Source: Pseudomonadales bacterium (GTDB lineage: Bacteria; Pseudomonadota; Gammaproteobacteria; Pseudomonadales; Pseudohongiellaceae). Taken from it: DNA of 64,000 nt. Positions 18,522 to 27,862 of this stretch are shown here, one piece after another. Position 1 is the first letter of the stretch; the number at the start of each line of letters is the position of its first letter. Below the pieces are notes generated by a model. The model saw only the letters and a program-made list of their open reading frames with translations, was not told the DNA's origin and made no database searches. The stretch covers positions 1,197,001 to 1,261,000 of the forward strand of contig JACKOH010000001.1 in assembly GCA_024234395.1 (NCBI GenBank), read 5' to 3'. A program made the translations under genes and the position numbers.

Positions 18522-19363
18522 CAGCTCTTGGCCCGATGCATGAAGGCCAGTTTTTCCAGCAGTTGCACGTCCTGTTCATTTTTCAGCAGCGCGCCGTACA
18601 GGGGTGGTATCGCCCGGCGGCTGTCGTGATTTTTCAGAACATCTTCGGGAATATCATCCGCCATCAGCAGCTTCAACCAGTCGATCAACTCCGAAGTCGA
18701 CGGCTTTTTCTTGAGCCCTGGAATCTTTCTCACTTCGAAAAATATGTCCATCGCCTCGCGTACCAACTGCTTTTTGATACCCGGGTAGTGTACAGCGACT
18801 ATTTTCTCCATGGTCTGGGGGTCAGGAAACTCAATATAGTGAAAAAAGCAGCGCCGCAGAAACGCATCCGGCAGTTCCTTCTCGTTATTGCTGGTGATGA
18901 TAATCACGGGACGATGGCGGGCTTTGACGGTCTGGCGGGTTTCATAGACATAAAACTCCATGCGATCCAGTTCCAGCAGCAGATCGTTGGGGAATTCGAT
19001 ATCGGCCTTGTCTATTTCGTCTATAAGCAGGACCGCCTGGTGCTCCGAATCGAAGGCCTGCCAAACCTTGCCTTTGACAATATAGTTGGCGATGTCATGG
19101 ACTTTGTCATCGCCGAGCTGGGAGTCGCGCAATCGGGAAACCGCGTCATATTCGTAAAGGCCCTGCTGGGCCCTGGTCGTGGATTTGATATGCCACTGGA
19201 ACAGCGGCAGGTCCATGGCCGCCGCCACCTGTTCGGCAAGCATCGTTTTGCCGGTTCCCGGTTCGCCCTTGATCAACAGGGGCCGCTGCAACTGCACTGC
19301 GGCATTTACAGCCATCTGCAGTTGCTCACTTGCCACGTACTCGCTGGTGCCGGTAAAGCTCAT
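18521..19363 (-). CDS. MoxR family AAA+ ATPase
   Basis: 280-residue AAA+ ATPase. Walker A GEPGTGKT is at residues 33-40, Walker B LLIDEIDKAD near 105, and sensor 1 IITSNNEKELPDAFLRRC follows. It overlaps the CoxE-like VWA gene by one base, the standard MoxR-VWA pairing. Cytoplasmic; likely remodels a protein complex together with its VWA partner. It belongs to the short MoxR lineage that goes with CoxE proteins. Confidence 0.92.
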   Translation of the reverse strand: MSFTGTSEYVASEQLQMAVNAAVQLQRPLLIKGEPGTGKTMLAEQVAAAMDLPLFQWHIKSTTRAQQGLYEYDAVSRLRDSQLGDDKVHDIANYIVKGKVWQAFDSEHQAVLLIDEIDKADIEFPNDLLLELDRMEFYVYETRQTVKARHRPVIIITSNNEKELPDAFLRRCFFHYIEFPDPQTMEKIVAVHYPGIKKQLVREAMDIFFEVRKIPGLKKKPSTSELIDWLKLLMADDIPEDVLKNHDSRRAIPPLYGALLKNEQDVQLLEKLAFMHRAKS

Positions 19364-19428
19364 GATTGGATTTCCACTGTCAGGGTTGATTCACTGGTAT
19401 CGGCCGGATTCAGGGAAAGCTGGCCCGG

Positions 19429-19785
19429 TCAGGAGGCCTGTTCGGAATGTCCGCGACTCCAGCCACGCCGGATCAGGGACCATACCAGCGCCACCACCAG
19501 GGCCAGCATAACCGCCAGGAACAGCGGCACGAATGCTCTGACCGCTGCCTCACCGCTGATGGTGATGGCATCCATCAACACGATAATCAAGGCCGGTGCC
19601 ATGGCCGAGCCGGTATCGCTGACGTACCAGGGCGTGACGATGACGGCCAGAAATATGGCCCGCAGGCAGGCCGCCAGCACGCGCCGGCGGCGGAATCGGG
19701 TGATCCGCCAGAACGCCAGCAGAAACAGACAGGATGCCGTCGCGTAAACGGCCCAGGCAATCCAGTAGTTAGTCTCGTCAACCAT
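19429..19785 (-). CDS. Small membrane protein of unknown function
   Basis: 118 residues with three to four hydrophobic segments (AVYATASCLFLLAFW; ACLRAIFLAVIVTPWYV; APALIIVLMDAITI; FLAVMLALVVALVWSL) and a basic C-terminus. It overlaps the YcgN family gene by 8 bp, so it is translated from the same message. I do not recognise the family. Conservation next to ycgN/rnd in relatives would be the simplest clue to its role. Confidence 0.75.
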   Translation of the reverse strand: MVDETNYWIAWAVYATASCLFLLAFWRITRFRRRRVLAACLRAIFLAVIVTPWYVSDTGSAMAPALIIVLMDAITISGEAAVRAFVPLFLAVMLALVVALVWSLIRRGWSRGHSEQAS

Positions 19786-20248
19786 CTGCGCTCACCCAGT
19801 TGATTACATGCTCCTCCAGCCCCCGTTCGTGAACGAGCTCTTCACTCAGTACCCGCCCCGCCACTGCGATGCCCTGCTCCTCCATCTTGCGCCGGGAGCC
19901 GGCAATCAGTGGATGCCAGTCGTACAATGGCCGTCCTTCATGCCTGAGCTTGTAGGCACAGGTGTCAGGTATCCAGTCCAGTTCACTGATCGCGTGTTCC
20001 CGGACCCGCAGACAGTCAGGCACTTTCTCGGTACGTTGCTGATAACACCCGCAACGACTGCTGCGCTGATCAAAATAGCGGCAGATAACCCGTGTATACA
20101 GGATTTCTCCACTGTCCTCATCGCAGAGTTTTTTCAAGCAACAGCGCCCGCAGCCATCACAAAGCTGCTCCCATTCCGAATCGCTCAGACTTTGCAGCGG
20201 CTTCTCCCAGAACGGTGTTGCGGTCGTGCTTTCAGACTGCTTTTTCAC
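19778..20248 (-). CDS. YcgN family cysteine cluster protein
   Basis: 156 residues of the UPF0260/YcgN family. The N-terminal half carries the Cys pattern LCDGCGRCCLKKLCDE, then CRYFDQRSSRCGCYQQR and PDCLRV, suggesting metal or Fe-S binding. Its start overlaps the rnd stop by 4 bp (ATGA), and it overlaps the next gene by 8 bp, so rnd, ycgN-like and the membrane protein form an operon. Biochemical function of the family is not settled. Confidence 0.88.
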   Translation of the reverse strand: MKKQSESTTATPFWEKPLQSLSDSEWEQLCDGCGRCCLKKLCDEDSGEILYTRVICRYFDQRSSRCGCYQQRTEKVPDCLRVREHAISELDWIPDTCAYKLRHEGRPLYDWHPLIAGSRRKMEEQGIAVAGRVLSEELVHERGLEEHVINWVSADG

Positions 20249-21411
20249 TCTGCGCCACCTTTGGCAAGAATAGCCATAACCGCCGGCTCCAGCAATTCAC
20301 GGCGCCAATTGTCCAGACCTGGCGGCCAGAGCGGTAATCTGTCACTGGCGACATTTTCCAGCAACTCCAGCCACAATTTTTTCCTGGCCAGCAACTCGGG
20401 ACTGATATCGAGAGTTTCGGCCCGTTCGCGTGCCAGTGTCTGCAGGGCCTTAAGTTGTCGTCTGACAGCTCCTCCCAGGGGCCGGCTGAGCAGGTCGGGG
20501 CTGGCCGGTCGGGCAAATTCGCGGTCCTGATTCAGAAAGCGGGCCAGCTTCTGTGCTTCCCGGTCAGCAAAACGCGAAGAGAATACCCCGGTTCTGCGGA
20601 TCGCCGCCTCATCTATCAGGTCCTGACCCGATAATTTCTCAGCCAGGGCCTGCAACTCGGCATCCTTGACTACCCAGCTGCGCGGCTTGTTTCTGAGCCG
20701 TGCCTCCTGCTCCCGCCAGAACGCCAGTTTCTGCAGCAACTGCAGTGCCCGTCCATCAAGCTGCCAGGCCGAACTGATTGACAGATAGGCATTTTCCCAG
20801 GCTGTAGGATCCATCTCGTCGGGAACCCCGGCCAGCAGGTCTCGGCAGTCGGCCTCGAACCACTCCAGCATCCGTCGCTCGCGGAGTTGAGCCTGCAGCC
20901 GCTGTTGTATCTCCACCAGGTATTCCACGTCCAGGGCAGCGTAATCCAGCTGTGTCTCGCTCAGGGGTCTGCGCAACCAGTCTGACCGGGTTTCGCCCTT
21001 GGGTATTTCCACATCCAGTTCATTCTTGACCAGTGCCTGGTAACTGAGGCTGTAACCAAGCCCGGCAAACGCGGCGGCCCGCTGTGTATCAAACAGATTG
21101 GCTGGCAGAACACCCAGAAAACTGCGCAACAGTCCCAGGTCTTCGCTGCTGGAATGGATGACCAGAATCAGCGACTCCCGCTGCAACAGGGTCCGGAAAC
21201 TGTCCCATCGATCGATACCGAGAGGATCCACCAGAAACGTCTGTTGTCCGTCTCCGAGTTGAAATAGCCCAGGTTTTGGAAAATAAGTGTTGGTGCGCAT
21301 GAATTCCGAATCAAATCCCAGCACCTCACTGAAGGCAAGCTCGGCACATGCCTGCTCCAGGGCCTGATTGTTGTCCAGGTAAATTGCCTGCCGGCCAGCT
21401 ATTCTGTCCAT
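20245..21411 (-). CDS. rnd: Ribonuclease D
   Basis: 3'-5' exoribonuclease for tRNA 3' maturation. 388 residues. The DEDD catalytic residues start at Asp34/Glu36 in GFDSEFMRTNTYFP, continue with IHSSSEDLGLL and end with DYAALDVEYLVEI (DEDDy type). Two HRDC-type helical domains follow (for example WREQEARLRNKPRSWV). First gene of a compact operon with the YcgN family gene. It lies 30 bp downstream of recR on the same strand. Confidence 0.95.
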   Translation of the reverse strand: MDRIAGRQAIYLDNNQALEQACAELAFSEVLGFDSEFMRTNTYFPKPGLFQLGDGQQTFLVDPLGIDRWDSFRTLLQRESLILVIHSSSEDLGLLRSFLGVLPANLFDTQRAAAFAGLGYSLSYQALVKNELDVEIPKGETRSDWLRRPLSETQLDYAALDVEYLVEIQQRLQAQLRERRMLEWFEADCRDLLAGVPDEMDPTAWENAYLSISSAWQLDGRALQLLQKLAFWREQEARLRNKPRSWVVKDAELQALAEKLSGQDLIDEAAIRRTGVFSSRFADREAQKLARFLNQDREFARPASPDLLSRPLGGAVRRQLKALQTLARERAETLDISPELLARKKLWLELLENVASDRLPLWPPGLDNWRRELLEPAVMAILAKGGAE

Positions 21412-21441
21412 TGCTCAGTCAACTTTCTGTTCATCGGTTGG

Positions 21442-22047
21442 TCAGGATAAATCCATCGGTTTTCTGCCACTCAGCGCATGACTGAGGGTGCCGCCGTCAA
21501 TGTATTCGAGCTCACCGCCAACCGGTACACCATGGGCGATACGGGACACCACCAGGGGCCGGTCACGCAGTTGTTCGGCGATAAACCAGGCCGTGGCTTC
21601 TCCCTCCACGGTGGGATTGCAGGCAATGATGACCTCTTCGGTGCCGCACTCGTCGATCAGCTTGAGAAAAGCGTCGATACCCAGTTGCTCGGGGCCGATT
21701 CCATCGATTGGGGACAAGTGCCCCATCAGGACAAAGTAAACCCCACGATAGGTGCCGGTCTGTTCCAGCGCATACACATCGGCCGGGGATTCCACCACGC
21801 AGCAGACTTTCCTGTTGCGGGATGGACTGCTGCAGATAGCGCAGACTTCCAGTTCCGTCAGAGTGTGACACCTGCTGCATTTACCTACCTGCTCGATGGC
21901 TTTCAGCAGTGCCTCGCTGAGCTTTCTGCCACCATCCGGATTCCTCTCCAGCAGGTAAAGCGCCATGCGCTGGGCGGATTTGGGACCGACCCCGGGCAGA
22001 CAGCGAAACGCTTCTATCAACTGCTCGATCAATGGGCTGGACAACAT
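21442..22047 (-). CDS. recR: Recombination protein RecR
   Basis: Works with RecF and RecO to load RecA at gaps. 201 residues starting MLSSPLIEQLIEAFRCLPGVG (helix-hairpin-helix). The zinc finger is C57-X2-C60...C69-X2-C72, followed by the Toprim domain (VVESPADVYALEQT and ACNPTVEGEATA). The open frame extends upstream to 22164, but the ATG at 22045-22047 is the family start and lies 22 bp past ybaB. Part of the conserved dnaX-ybaB-recR order. Confidence 0.96.
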   Translation of the reverse strand: MLSSPLIEQLIEAFRCLPGVGPKSAQRMALYLLERNPDGGRKLSEALLKAIEQVGKCSRCHTLTELEVCAICSSPSRNRKVCCVVESPADVYALEQTGTYRGVYFVLMGHLSPIDGIGPEQLGIDAFLKLIDECGTEEVIIACNPTVEGEATAWFIAEQLRDRPLVVSRIAHGVPVGGELEYIDGGTLSHALSGRKPMDLS

Positions 22048-22069
22048 GCCATGATTTCCAGACGGATAT

Positions 22070-22390
22070 TTAAAACGGAAACTTGAAACCTTCAGGCAGC
22101 TTGAAACCGCCGGCCATACCCGACAGCGCTTCCTTATTCTGATCCTCGATTTTGCGGACCGCATCGTTCACCGCGGCCGCGACAAGATCCTCAATAATGG
22201 CCTTGTCCTCAGTCATCAGATCGTCGGCAAGGCGGATTTCCTTGACGTCGTGGCGCCCGTTCATCATGACCTTTACCATGCCGGCTCCTGACTCACCTTC
22301 CACGACCCGGTTGATGGCCTCTTCCTGGGCCTTTTTCATCTGCTCCTGCATTTCCCGGGCCTGTTTCATCAATTCATTCAGATCTGTCAC
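22070..22390 (-). CDS. ybaB: YbaB/EbfC nucleoid-associated protein
   Basis: Small DNA-binding nucleoid-associated protein, 106 residues. The N-terminal helix DLNELMKQAREMQEQMKKAQ and the C-terminal PEGFKFPF are typical. Start is GTG at 22388-22390 with AGAGG about 10 nt upstream, 4 bp after the dnaX stop, so it is translationally coupled to dnaX. The longer frame to 22564 is an antisense-free overlap with dnaX and is not used. Confidence 0.93.
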   Translation of the reverse strand: MTDLNELMKQAREMQEQMKKAQEEAINRVVEGESGAGMVKVMMNGRHDVKEIRLADDLMTEDKAIIEDLVAAAVNDAVRKIEDQNKEALSGMAGGFKLPEGFKFPF

Positions 22391-22394
22391 CTTG

Positions 22395-24266
22395 TTAACC
22401 TCTTTGTTCGATGGGTGAAATCGACTCTGTGAGGATTTCACCGGAGAATGTTTCCACCAGTTGCCTGACGTTATCGTCCTGTTCGAAGCGGTTACGCAAC
22501 TGTTCCAGCTTTTCCCGCTTGATTCGCTGACTTCGCAATGCGGGCGATTCACTGGCCGGCTCACCGACCTCGATGGTCAGTTCCAGCACGGTCTGAAAAT
22601 GGCCGGCCAGCAGCTGTTCGATCCGGGTTCGATGCTCTTCGTTGAACACCGCACTCTGACTGCTGTCCAGGCACAGTCTCAGCGCCTGTTCCGAGGTCTC
22701 CACGATGACACAGTGGGCCATGATATTTCCGGTAATGCCACCCGGGTTCAAATGTTGATACAGGCTGCTCCAGTTGCGATTGTCGAGCGCCATCGGCGCC
22801 ACCGGTAACGCGGTCGCTTCGGCTTTCGCATTGCTGTCCGGGCGCTGTCTACCACCTGCCGTGGCCAGTGTCAGTTGCTGCTCCGCCGCCGTAGACGTCC
22901 TGTCAGTGGGAGGGCTTTTTTCTACGCTGACCGGGCTGTCAGTGTTACCCGCCAGGTGTGTCCGCACAGCCTGATCAGCGCGTTTCAGAGGCTTTTTTTT
23001 TTGCTTGCCGGGTTCCTCCTCCGGCAGTCTGGCGGCGGCTTTTCGGTCGCCGTCCCGGGTCTGCGTTTCCGGTTCCGGGCCGGCCCTCTGGCGGTCTTCC
23101 TGGCGGTCCGGTTCAGCAACGGTTTCCTCAGCACGGGACTCGCCACTGTCGTTGCTGCGGCGCCGCGGCAGGGTCGGTGTGCCCTCCGGGGCAAACACCA
23201 GCATGCGTATCAACAGCATTTCGAACATGGCGCGACTGTCTGGCGCCAGATTCAGATCGCCCCGGCCCTTCAGCGCCAGCTGATAGAAAAGCTGGATCTC
23301 CTCAGGGCTGAATTTACCAGCAAATTCGAGTACCTGATCCCGGTCGCCGAAACTGTTGTCGATGGCAGCCGGCAGAGTCTGCGCGATCGCCAGCCGGTGC
23401 AGGACTGCCAGCATCGCATCCAGCAACTGCTGAAAATCCGGGGCCCGCTCGGCAACTTCCTGCACACTTTGCAGCAGTGCGGCAGGGTCCTGGGCCGCCA
23501 GGTTCTCCAGCAGGCGCCAGACCACTCCCTGCTCTGGTGTGCCCAGCATATCGCTGACCCCGGCTGCCGACACCTCGCCTTCGCAGAATGAAATCGCCTG
23601 ATCCAGCAGAGTCAGGGCATCGCGCATGCTGCCGGCCGCTGCATTGGCCAACTGCCAGAGTGCCGCCTCTTCGAAGTCCAGCTTTTCCCGGCCCAGGATA
23701 TCCTCGAGGTACTCCTCGATCTGCTGGGGACTGAGATTTTTCAGATTGAACTGCAGGCAACGGGACAGAATCGTGATCGGCAGCTTCTGCGGATCCGTGG
23801 TTGCCAGCAGGAACTTGACATGGGGAGGCGGCTCTTCAAGGGTCTTCAGCAACGCGTTGAAGCTGTGTGCCGACAACATGTGCACTTCGTCGATCAGGTA
23901 GATTTTGAAGCGCCCCCGCGACGGCGCATATTGCACGTTTTCCAGCAGTTCGCGGGTGTCTTCCACCTTGGTTCTCGAGGCCGCGTCCACCTCGATCAGG
24001 TCGATAAAGCGGCCCTCGGAAATCTCCCGGCAGGCCTCGCAGGTGCCACAGGGCCGGGAACTGATTCCCTCCTCGCAATTCAGGCAACGGGCCAGAATCC
24101 GGGCCAGGGTGGTTTTACCCACGCCCCGGGTACCGGTGAACAGATAGGCGTGGTGAAGACGCTGATTGTCCAGTGCGTGAGTCAGGGGTTTCAGAACGTG
24201 GGCCTGGCCAACCAGGTCACTGAAGGTGCCGGGTCGCCACTTGCGGGCAAGTACCTGATAAGTCAT
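22395..24266 (-). CDS. dnaX: DNA polymerase III subunits tau and gamma
   Basis: Clamp-loader ATPase. Full product (tau) is 623 residues. Family start is MTYQVLARKWRP at 24264-24266; the frame begins four codons earlier at a TTG without support. Walker A GTRGVGKT is at residues 45-52, the zinc-binding Cys set in CLNCEEGISSRPCGTCEAC follows, then YLIDEVHMLS and the sensor SRC. Domain III and the proline/charged linker follow, then the tau-specific domains. A slippery A10 tract in the linker probably yields the shorter gamma form of about 430 residues. Confidence 0.96.
   Translation of the reverse strand: MTYQVLARKWRPGTFSDLVGQAHVLKPLTHALDNQRLHHAYLFTGTRGVGKTTLARILARCLNCEEGISSRPCGTCEACREISEGRFIDLIEVDAASRTKVEDTRELLENVQYAPSRGRFKIYLIDEVHMLSAHSFNALLKTLEEPPPHVKFLLATTDPQKLPITILSRCLQFNLKNLSPQQIEEYLEDILGREKLDFEEAALWQLANAAAGSMRDALTLLDQAISFCEGEVSAAGVSDMLGTPEQGVVWRLLENLAAQDPAALLQSVQEVAERAPDFQQLLDAMLAVLHRLAIAQTLPAAIDNSFGDRDQVLEFAGKFSPEEIQLFYQLALKGRGDLNLAPDSRAMFEMLLIRMLVFAPEGTPTLPRRRSNDSGESRAEETVAEPDRQEDRQRAGPEPETQTRDGDRKAAARLPEEEPGKQKKKPLKRADQAVRTHLAGNTDSPVSVEKSPPTDRTSTAAEQQLTLATAGGRQRPDSNAKAEATALPVAPMALDNRNWSSLYQHLNPGGITGNIMAHCVIVETSEQALRLCLDSSQSAVFNEEHRTRIEQLLAGHFQTVLELTIEVGEPASESPALRSQRIKREKLEQLRNRFEQDDNVRQLVETFSGEILTESISPIEQRG
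22975..23022 (-). promoter_or_regulatory. dnaX programmed -1 frameshift signal
   Basis: On the coding strand a run of ten A followed by G (22993-23002) lies in the linker. An internal Shine-Dalgarno-like GGAGGAGG (23015-23022) is 12 nt upstream of it. A -1 slip changes the frame to GCC TCT GAA ACG CGC and meets TGA at 22975-22977. The truncated product would have about 430 residues, against 431 for gamma of Escherichia coli. Slip site, upstream stimulator and early stop reproduce the known gamma/tau mechanism. Confidence 0.8.
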
Positions 24267-24366
24267 TCCGTTAGTCAATCACCGTTGCTGGTTTGCGGTA
24301 TCCGGAATCCACCCGAAGCCTTTCCATTGGCTGGTGCTGCAATTGAAAAAGGTGCTGGAAACTGGT

Positions 24367-24478
<112 letters not shown>

Positions 24479-24609
24479 ATCGAGCATGATAGCACAGCCC
24501 TTGGGCCGTGCAGCGGAGCATTATCGGGAAAGCACGGCGCAGTTTCAAGCGCAAATCGGTGGCAACCGTTCAGTGGTTGCCACCGGACCGACCGGCTCTC
24601 AGGCCGACC

Positions 24610-25752
24610 TCAGAAGCGCTTGGTGTACTTGGTGAAAGCGCCGCCGGCAGGAGCCAGCGATGCGGGGCCTTCGGCCGCGAACACATTGCCGTCCCCATCC
24701 ACCGCCACCCCTTCACCGGCAGCACCCTGGTACAGGCGTGCCTCACTCTCGTGGGGTGGAATGAAACCCACGATACGGTCTTCCGCTACCGGGCCAACCC
24801 GCACACCGGTGCGCCAGGGCTCATGGCGATAAGGACTGGATTCCGAATCGATGGCGTAGACCATGTCATCGGCGGTGATAAACAAGCCACTGATGCGTCC
24901 GTAGGCATAACGGGAATCCAGGTAATTACCTTCCTGATCGAATATTTCGATACGGTGGTTGCCCCGATCCGCCACCCACAGGCGCCCCTGGGAATCCCAT
25001 TCCAGGGCATGGGGGGTCCGGAACTCGCCATGCCTGACTCCCAACTGCCCCCACTCCTTGATAAAGGTGCCGTTCGGAGAAAACTTCATGATCCGGGCAG
25101 TCTGCCCTTCCGCCTTGCCGGCCTCCACTTCAGCCGCCGTGAGCATGCCCTGCCCACTGTGCCCGTCGGCCACATAAATACTGCCGTCCGGCCCGACAAT
25201 CACATCGTTAGGCTGATTGAAGTGCAGGCTGTCGTTGCCGGGTTTGCCGGGGGTGCCCAGGCTCATCAGCAGGGTGCCGTCGGGGCTGAATTTATGGACC
25301 TGATGGCCCTTGGTTCCTGCGGCATTGACGGCGAAATCGGTGACCCAGACATTGCCCTCGTGGTCCACATGAATGCCATGGGGGGTCACCATGATCCCGG
25401 CACCGATGTTGGCCAGCACTTCACCGGTATGACGGTCAAACTTGAAGATGGGAGCCACCGGATTGCTGTCGCAATTAACGGCCACTCCGGAGCCGAAACT
25501 GCCTGCTCCGCAGCGCTCATAGGCCCACACATTGCCATCGATGGGATCGATATCGATGCCCGCCGTGGAACCCCACTGCCGACCGGCCGGCAGCTCGCCC
25601 CACTGCTTGTGCATGATCGGATTGGGGTTGGGGATACCCTCCCCGGTCACGATATTGCCCTGCTGGGCCAGCACCGGTGCGGTGCCCAGGATGCCACTGA
25701 GTAGGGGTGCAATCAGGGCCAGTCCGGTAAATGAAGTGCGTCGAATGCGCAT
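24610..25752 (-). CDS. Exported NHL/SMP-30-like beta-propeller protein
   Basis: 380 residues with a Sec signal peptide (MRIRRTSFTGLALIAPLLSG, cleavage near VLAQ). NHL-type repeats recur, for example HVDHEGNVWVTDFAVN, VGPDGSIYVADGHSG and WDSQGRLWVADRGNHRI, consistent with a six-bladed propeller similar to peptidyl-hydroxyglycine amidating lyase-like proteins of bacteria. Substrate unknown. Start has GGAGG upstream. It follows the PQQ-type dehydrogenase by 168 bp on the same strand, so the two may be co-expressed in the periplasm. Confidence 0.82.
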   Translation of the reverse strand: MRIRRTSFTGLALIAPLLSGILGTAPVLAQQGNIVTGEGIPNPNPIMHKQWGELPAGRQWGSTAGIDIDPIDGNVWAYERCGAGSFGSGVAVNCDSNPVAPIFKFDRHTGEVLANIGAGIMVTPHGIHVDHEGNVWVTDFAVNAAGTKGHQVHKFSPDGTLLMSLGTPGKPGNDSLHFNQPNDVIVGPDGSIYVADGHSGQGMLTAAEVEAGKAEGQTARIMKFSPNGTFIKEWGQLGVRHGEFRTPHALEWDSQGRLWVADRGNHRIEIFDQEGNYLDSRYAYGRISGLFITADDMVYAIDSESSPYRHEPWRTGVRVGPVAEDRIVGFIPPHESEARLYQGAAGEGVAVDGDGNVFAAEGPASLAPAGGAFTKYTKRF

Positions 25753-25920
25753 GGCTGTTCCTCCTTGTTTCGTTGTTGTTCTTCAGGTTGTTACGTAAGT
25801 TCTTGTTTCATAGTTGTTGTCCTGTGCCAGGCAAGTTAGCTGCAATGGGTGCCCTTAGCAAGAAACCGCGCCGCTCCGTACGGCAGGCCGAGTTCTCCAG
25901 CCGTCGGGGCAGTGTCGTGC

Positions 25921-27822
25921 TCAGGGCAGCGCCAGCGCTACCAGCCGGGCTTCCGCCCCGCCACCCAGGGCGATGGCGATATACTGGCGCCCTTCCACCT
26001 GGTAGGTCATCGGTGTCCCGTTGGGCGGCAGAGGCAGTTCGATCTCGGCGATCACCGCACCGGTCGCCTTGTCCAGGGCCCGGATCAGGTTACGCGTACC
26101 GTCCTCCTGGGCGACGAACAGCAGGCTGCGGGTCAACAGGGGTCCGACCCGGTTGGGGCTGCCAACCGGGCCCGGATCGATAATACCCATGTCGATTATC
26201 TGTTGGCGAACTCCTTCGCCGTGCGGCACCATCCAGGCGTGCTCACCGGTGTTGAGATCGATGGCGGTAATCCGTCCATAGGGCGGCTTGGTGAGCGGCA
26301 ATCCGCTGGGTCCGTCCACGCCCCTGGCGCCGCCGCGCCGGTAAACCAGATCACTACGCTCAGGATCGGCCTCACGCAGCTGTACCACGATCGGACTGCT
26401 CCCGGAGGGAATATAAAACAGGCTGCTGTCCGGATCGAAGGCGGCTCCCTGCCAATCGGCCCCGCCCATCCAGCCCGGCAGGTTGATGGTGCCCCGCAAC
26501 GATGGCGGAGTGAACAGGGGGCCATAATCAAACTGCTCGATATTCTGCAGTGCCTCGGCACGCAGTTCGGGAGTGAAATCGATCAGCGTCTCGTCGCTGA
26601 TGCCCTGGTATTCGAAGGGTGCCGGCCTGGTTGGCACCGGTTGGGTCGGCGACAGGCGTTCGCCCGGCACGCTGCTCTGGGGCACCGGACGTTCCTCTAT
26701 GGGCCAGACCGGCTTACCGGTAACCCGGTCGAGCACATAGGTAAAACCCTGTTTGGAAATCTGCGCCACAGCCTTGATCGCGCGACCATCGACGGTGATG
26801 TCGACCAGTGTCGGCGCCGCCGGCAGGTCGTAGTCCCAGACCCCATGATGTACGGCCTGAAAATGCCAGACATATTCACCGGTTGCGGCCCGCACCGCCA
26901 CCAGGCTCTCGGCAAACAGGTTGTCCCCCTTGCGCAGTCCCCCATACCAGTCATTGGTGGGCGTGCCGACAGGAATGTACACCAGCCCCAGTTCCTCGTC
27001 GGCGCTCATCACCGTCCAGGAATTGGTATTGCCGGTGTATTCCCAGGAGCCATCTTCCCAGGTGTCATTGCCGTATTCACCGGGCTGGGGAATGGTGCGG
27101 AACATCCATACCAGTTCCCCGCTGTGCGGGTCGAAGGCCCGCACATGTCCGGGCGGCATCTCCTTGCCCGGGGGAGCATCGTGGACAATCGAGTTCACCA
27201 CGACCACACCATTGGTGGCCAGCGGTGGTGACACCACGCCGTAGAGCGCGCGATCCACTTCCCGACCCAGCCCCTGAGTCAGATCGATCCGGCCGTCGTT
27301 CCCGAAATCGCTGATCGGCTCACCGGTATTGGCATCCAGCGCCCACAGGTAGGAATCATAGGTGGCAAAGAAAATGCGCTGGTCGTCTCCCTCCTCCCAG
27401 TATTCAACCCCCCTTACGTTGAAGCCCAGGTTGGCGGGCCGTCCCATTTCCCAGGCGTGCGTATCGAACAGCCAGCGCTGTGCGCCGCTGACCGGATCCA
27501 GCGCCACCACGCGTCCGAACGAGGTGGGCACGTACAACAAGCCGTTCACCATGATGGGGGTTGCCTTCCAGCCAGCCGGGGTGGCGGCGAAATTCTGCTG
27601 CTCGCGATTCTGCGCCACGCTGGCGTTGTCGACGCTGTCCCAGCTCCAGGCAATCGTCAGCCGGGCGACATTGCCGGCATTAATCTGGTCAAGCGGGGAA
27701 TATTTTGTGGAGCCCAGATCCCCCCCATAATGAGGCCAGTCTCCTTCAGCCGCCAGTGTCATCGGCGTGCACAGGACGGCAGCCAGCAGTAACCCTGCGC
27801 CGGTAAAATGATTCTTATTCAT
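25921..27822 (-). CDS. PQQ-dependent dehydrogenase-like beta-propeller protein
   Basis: 633 residues, exported (signal MNKNHFTGAGLLLAAVLCTP, cleavage near LAA-EG). Quinoprotein blades are clear: GDWPHYGGDLGSTKYSPLDQ at the start, YVPTSFGRVVALDPVSGAQR, YDSYLWALDANTGEPI, VRAATGEYVWHFQAVHHGVWDYDLPAAP and PPYGRITAIDLNTGEHAW. These match the glucose dehydrogenase/alcohol dehydrogenase PQQ family. I see no CxxCH haem motif and no membrane domain, so the electron acceptor is separate. Substrate cannot be read from the sequence. Confidence 0.87.
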   Translation of the reverse strand: MNKNHFTGAGLLLAAVLCTPMTLAAEGDWPHYGGDLGSTKYSPLDQINAGNVARLTIAWSWDSVDNASVAQNREQQNFAATPAGWKATPIMVNGLLYVPTSFGRVVALDPVSGAQRWLFDTHAWEMGRPANLGFNVRGVEYWEEGDDQRIFFATYDSYLWALDANTGEPISDFGNDGRIDLTQGLGREVDRALYGVVSPPLATNGVVVVNSIVHDAPPGKEMPPGHVRAFDPHSGELVWMFRTIPQPGEYGNDTWEDGSWEYTGNTNSWTVMSADEELGLVYIPVGTPTNDWYGGLRKGDNLFAESLVAVRAATGEYVWHFQAVHHGVWDYDLPAAPTLVDITVDGRAIKAVAQISKQGFTYVLDRVTGKPVWPIEERPVPQSSVPGERLSPTQPVPTRPAPFEYQGISDETLIDFTPELRAEALQNIEQFDYGPLFTPPSLRGTINLPGWMGGADWQGAAFDPDSSLFYIPSGSSPIVVQLREADPERSDLVYRRGGARGVDGPSGLPLTKPPYGRITAIDLNTGEHAWMVPHGEGVRQQIIDMGIIDPGPVGSPNRVGPLLTRSLLFVAQEDGTRNLIRALDKATGAVIAEIELPLPPNGTPMTYQVEGRQYIAIALGGGAEARLVALALP

Positions 27823-27829
27823 GGTGCTC

Positions 27830-27862
27830 TCTCCTGAACCTTCTCCTGAACTCTCTCCTGAA
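27830..27862 (-). repeat. Three 12-bp tandem copies containing ribosome-binding sites
   Basis: On the minus strand TTCAGGAGA recurs at 27830-27838, 27842-27850 and 27854-27862, exact period 12 bp, directly upstream of the dehydrogenase ATG at 27822. The nearest copy is the functional Shine-Dalgarno; a fourth degenerate copy may lie just beyond at about 27870-27885. Confidence 0.8.

Noticed and set aside
24508..25704. 398-codon plus ORF
   Set aside because: Antisense to the exported NHL-propeller gene, which has a signal peptide and repeats.
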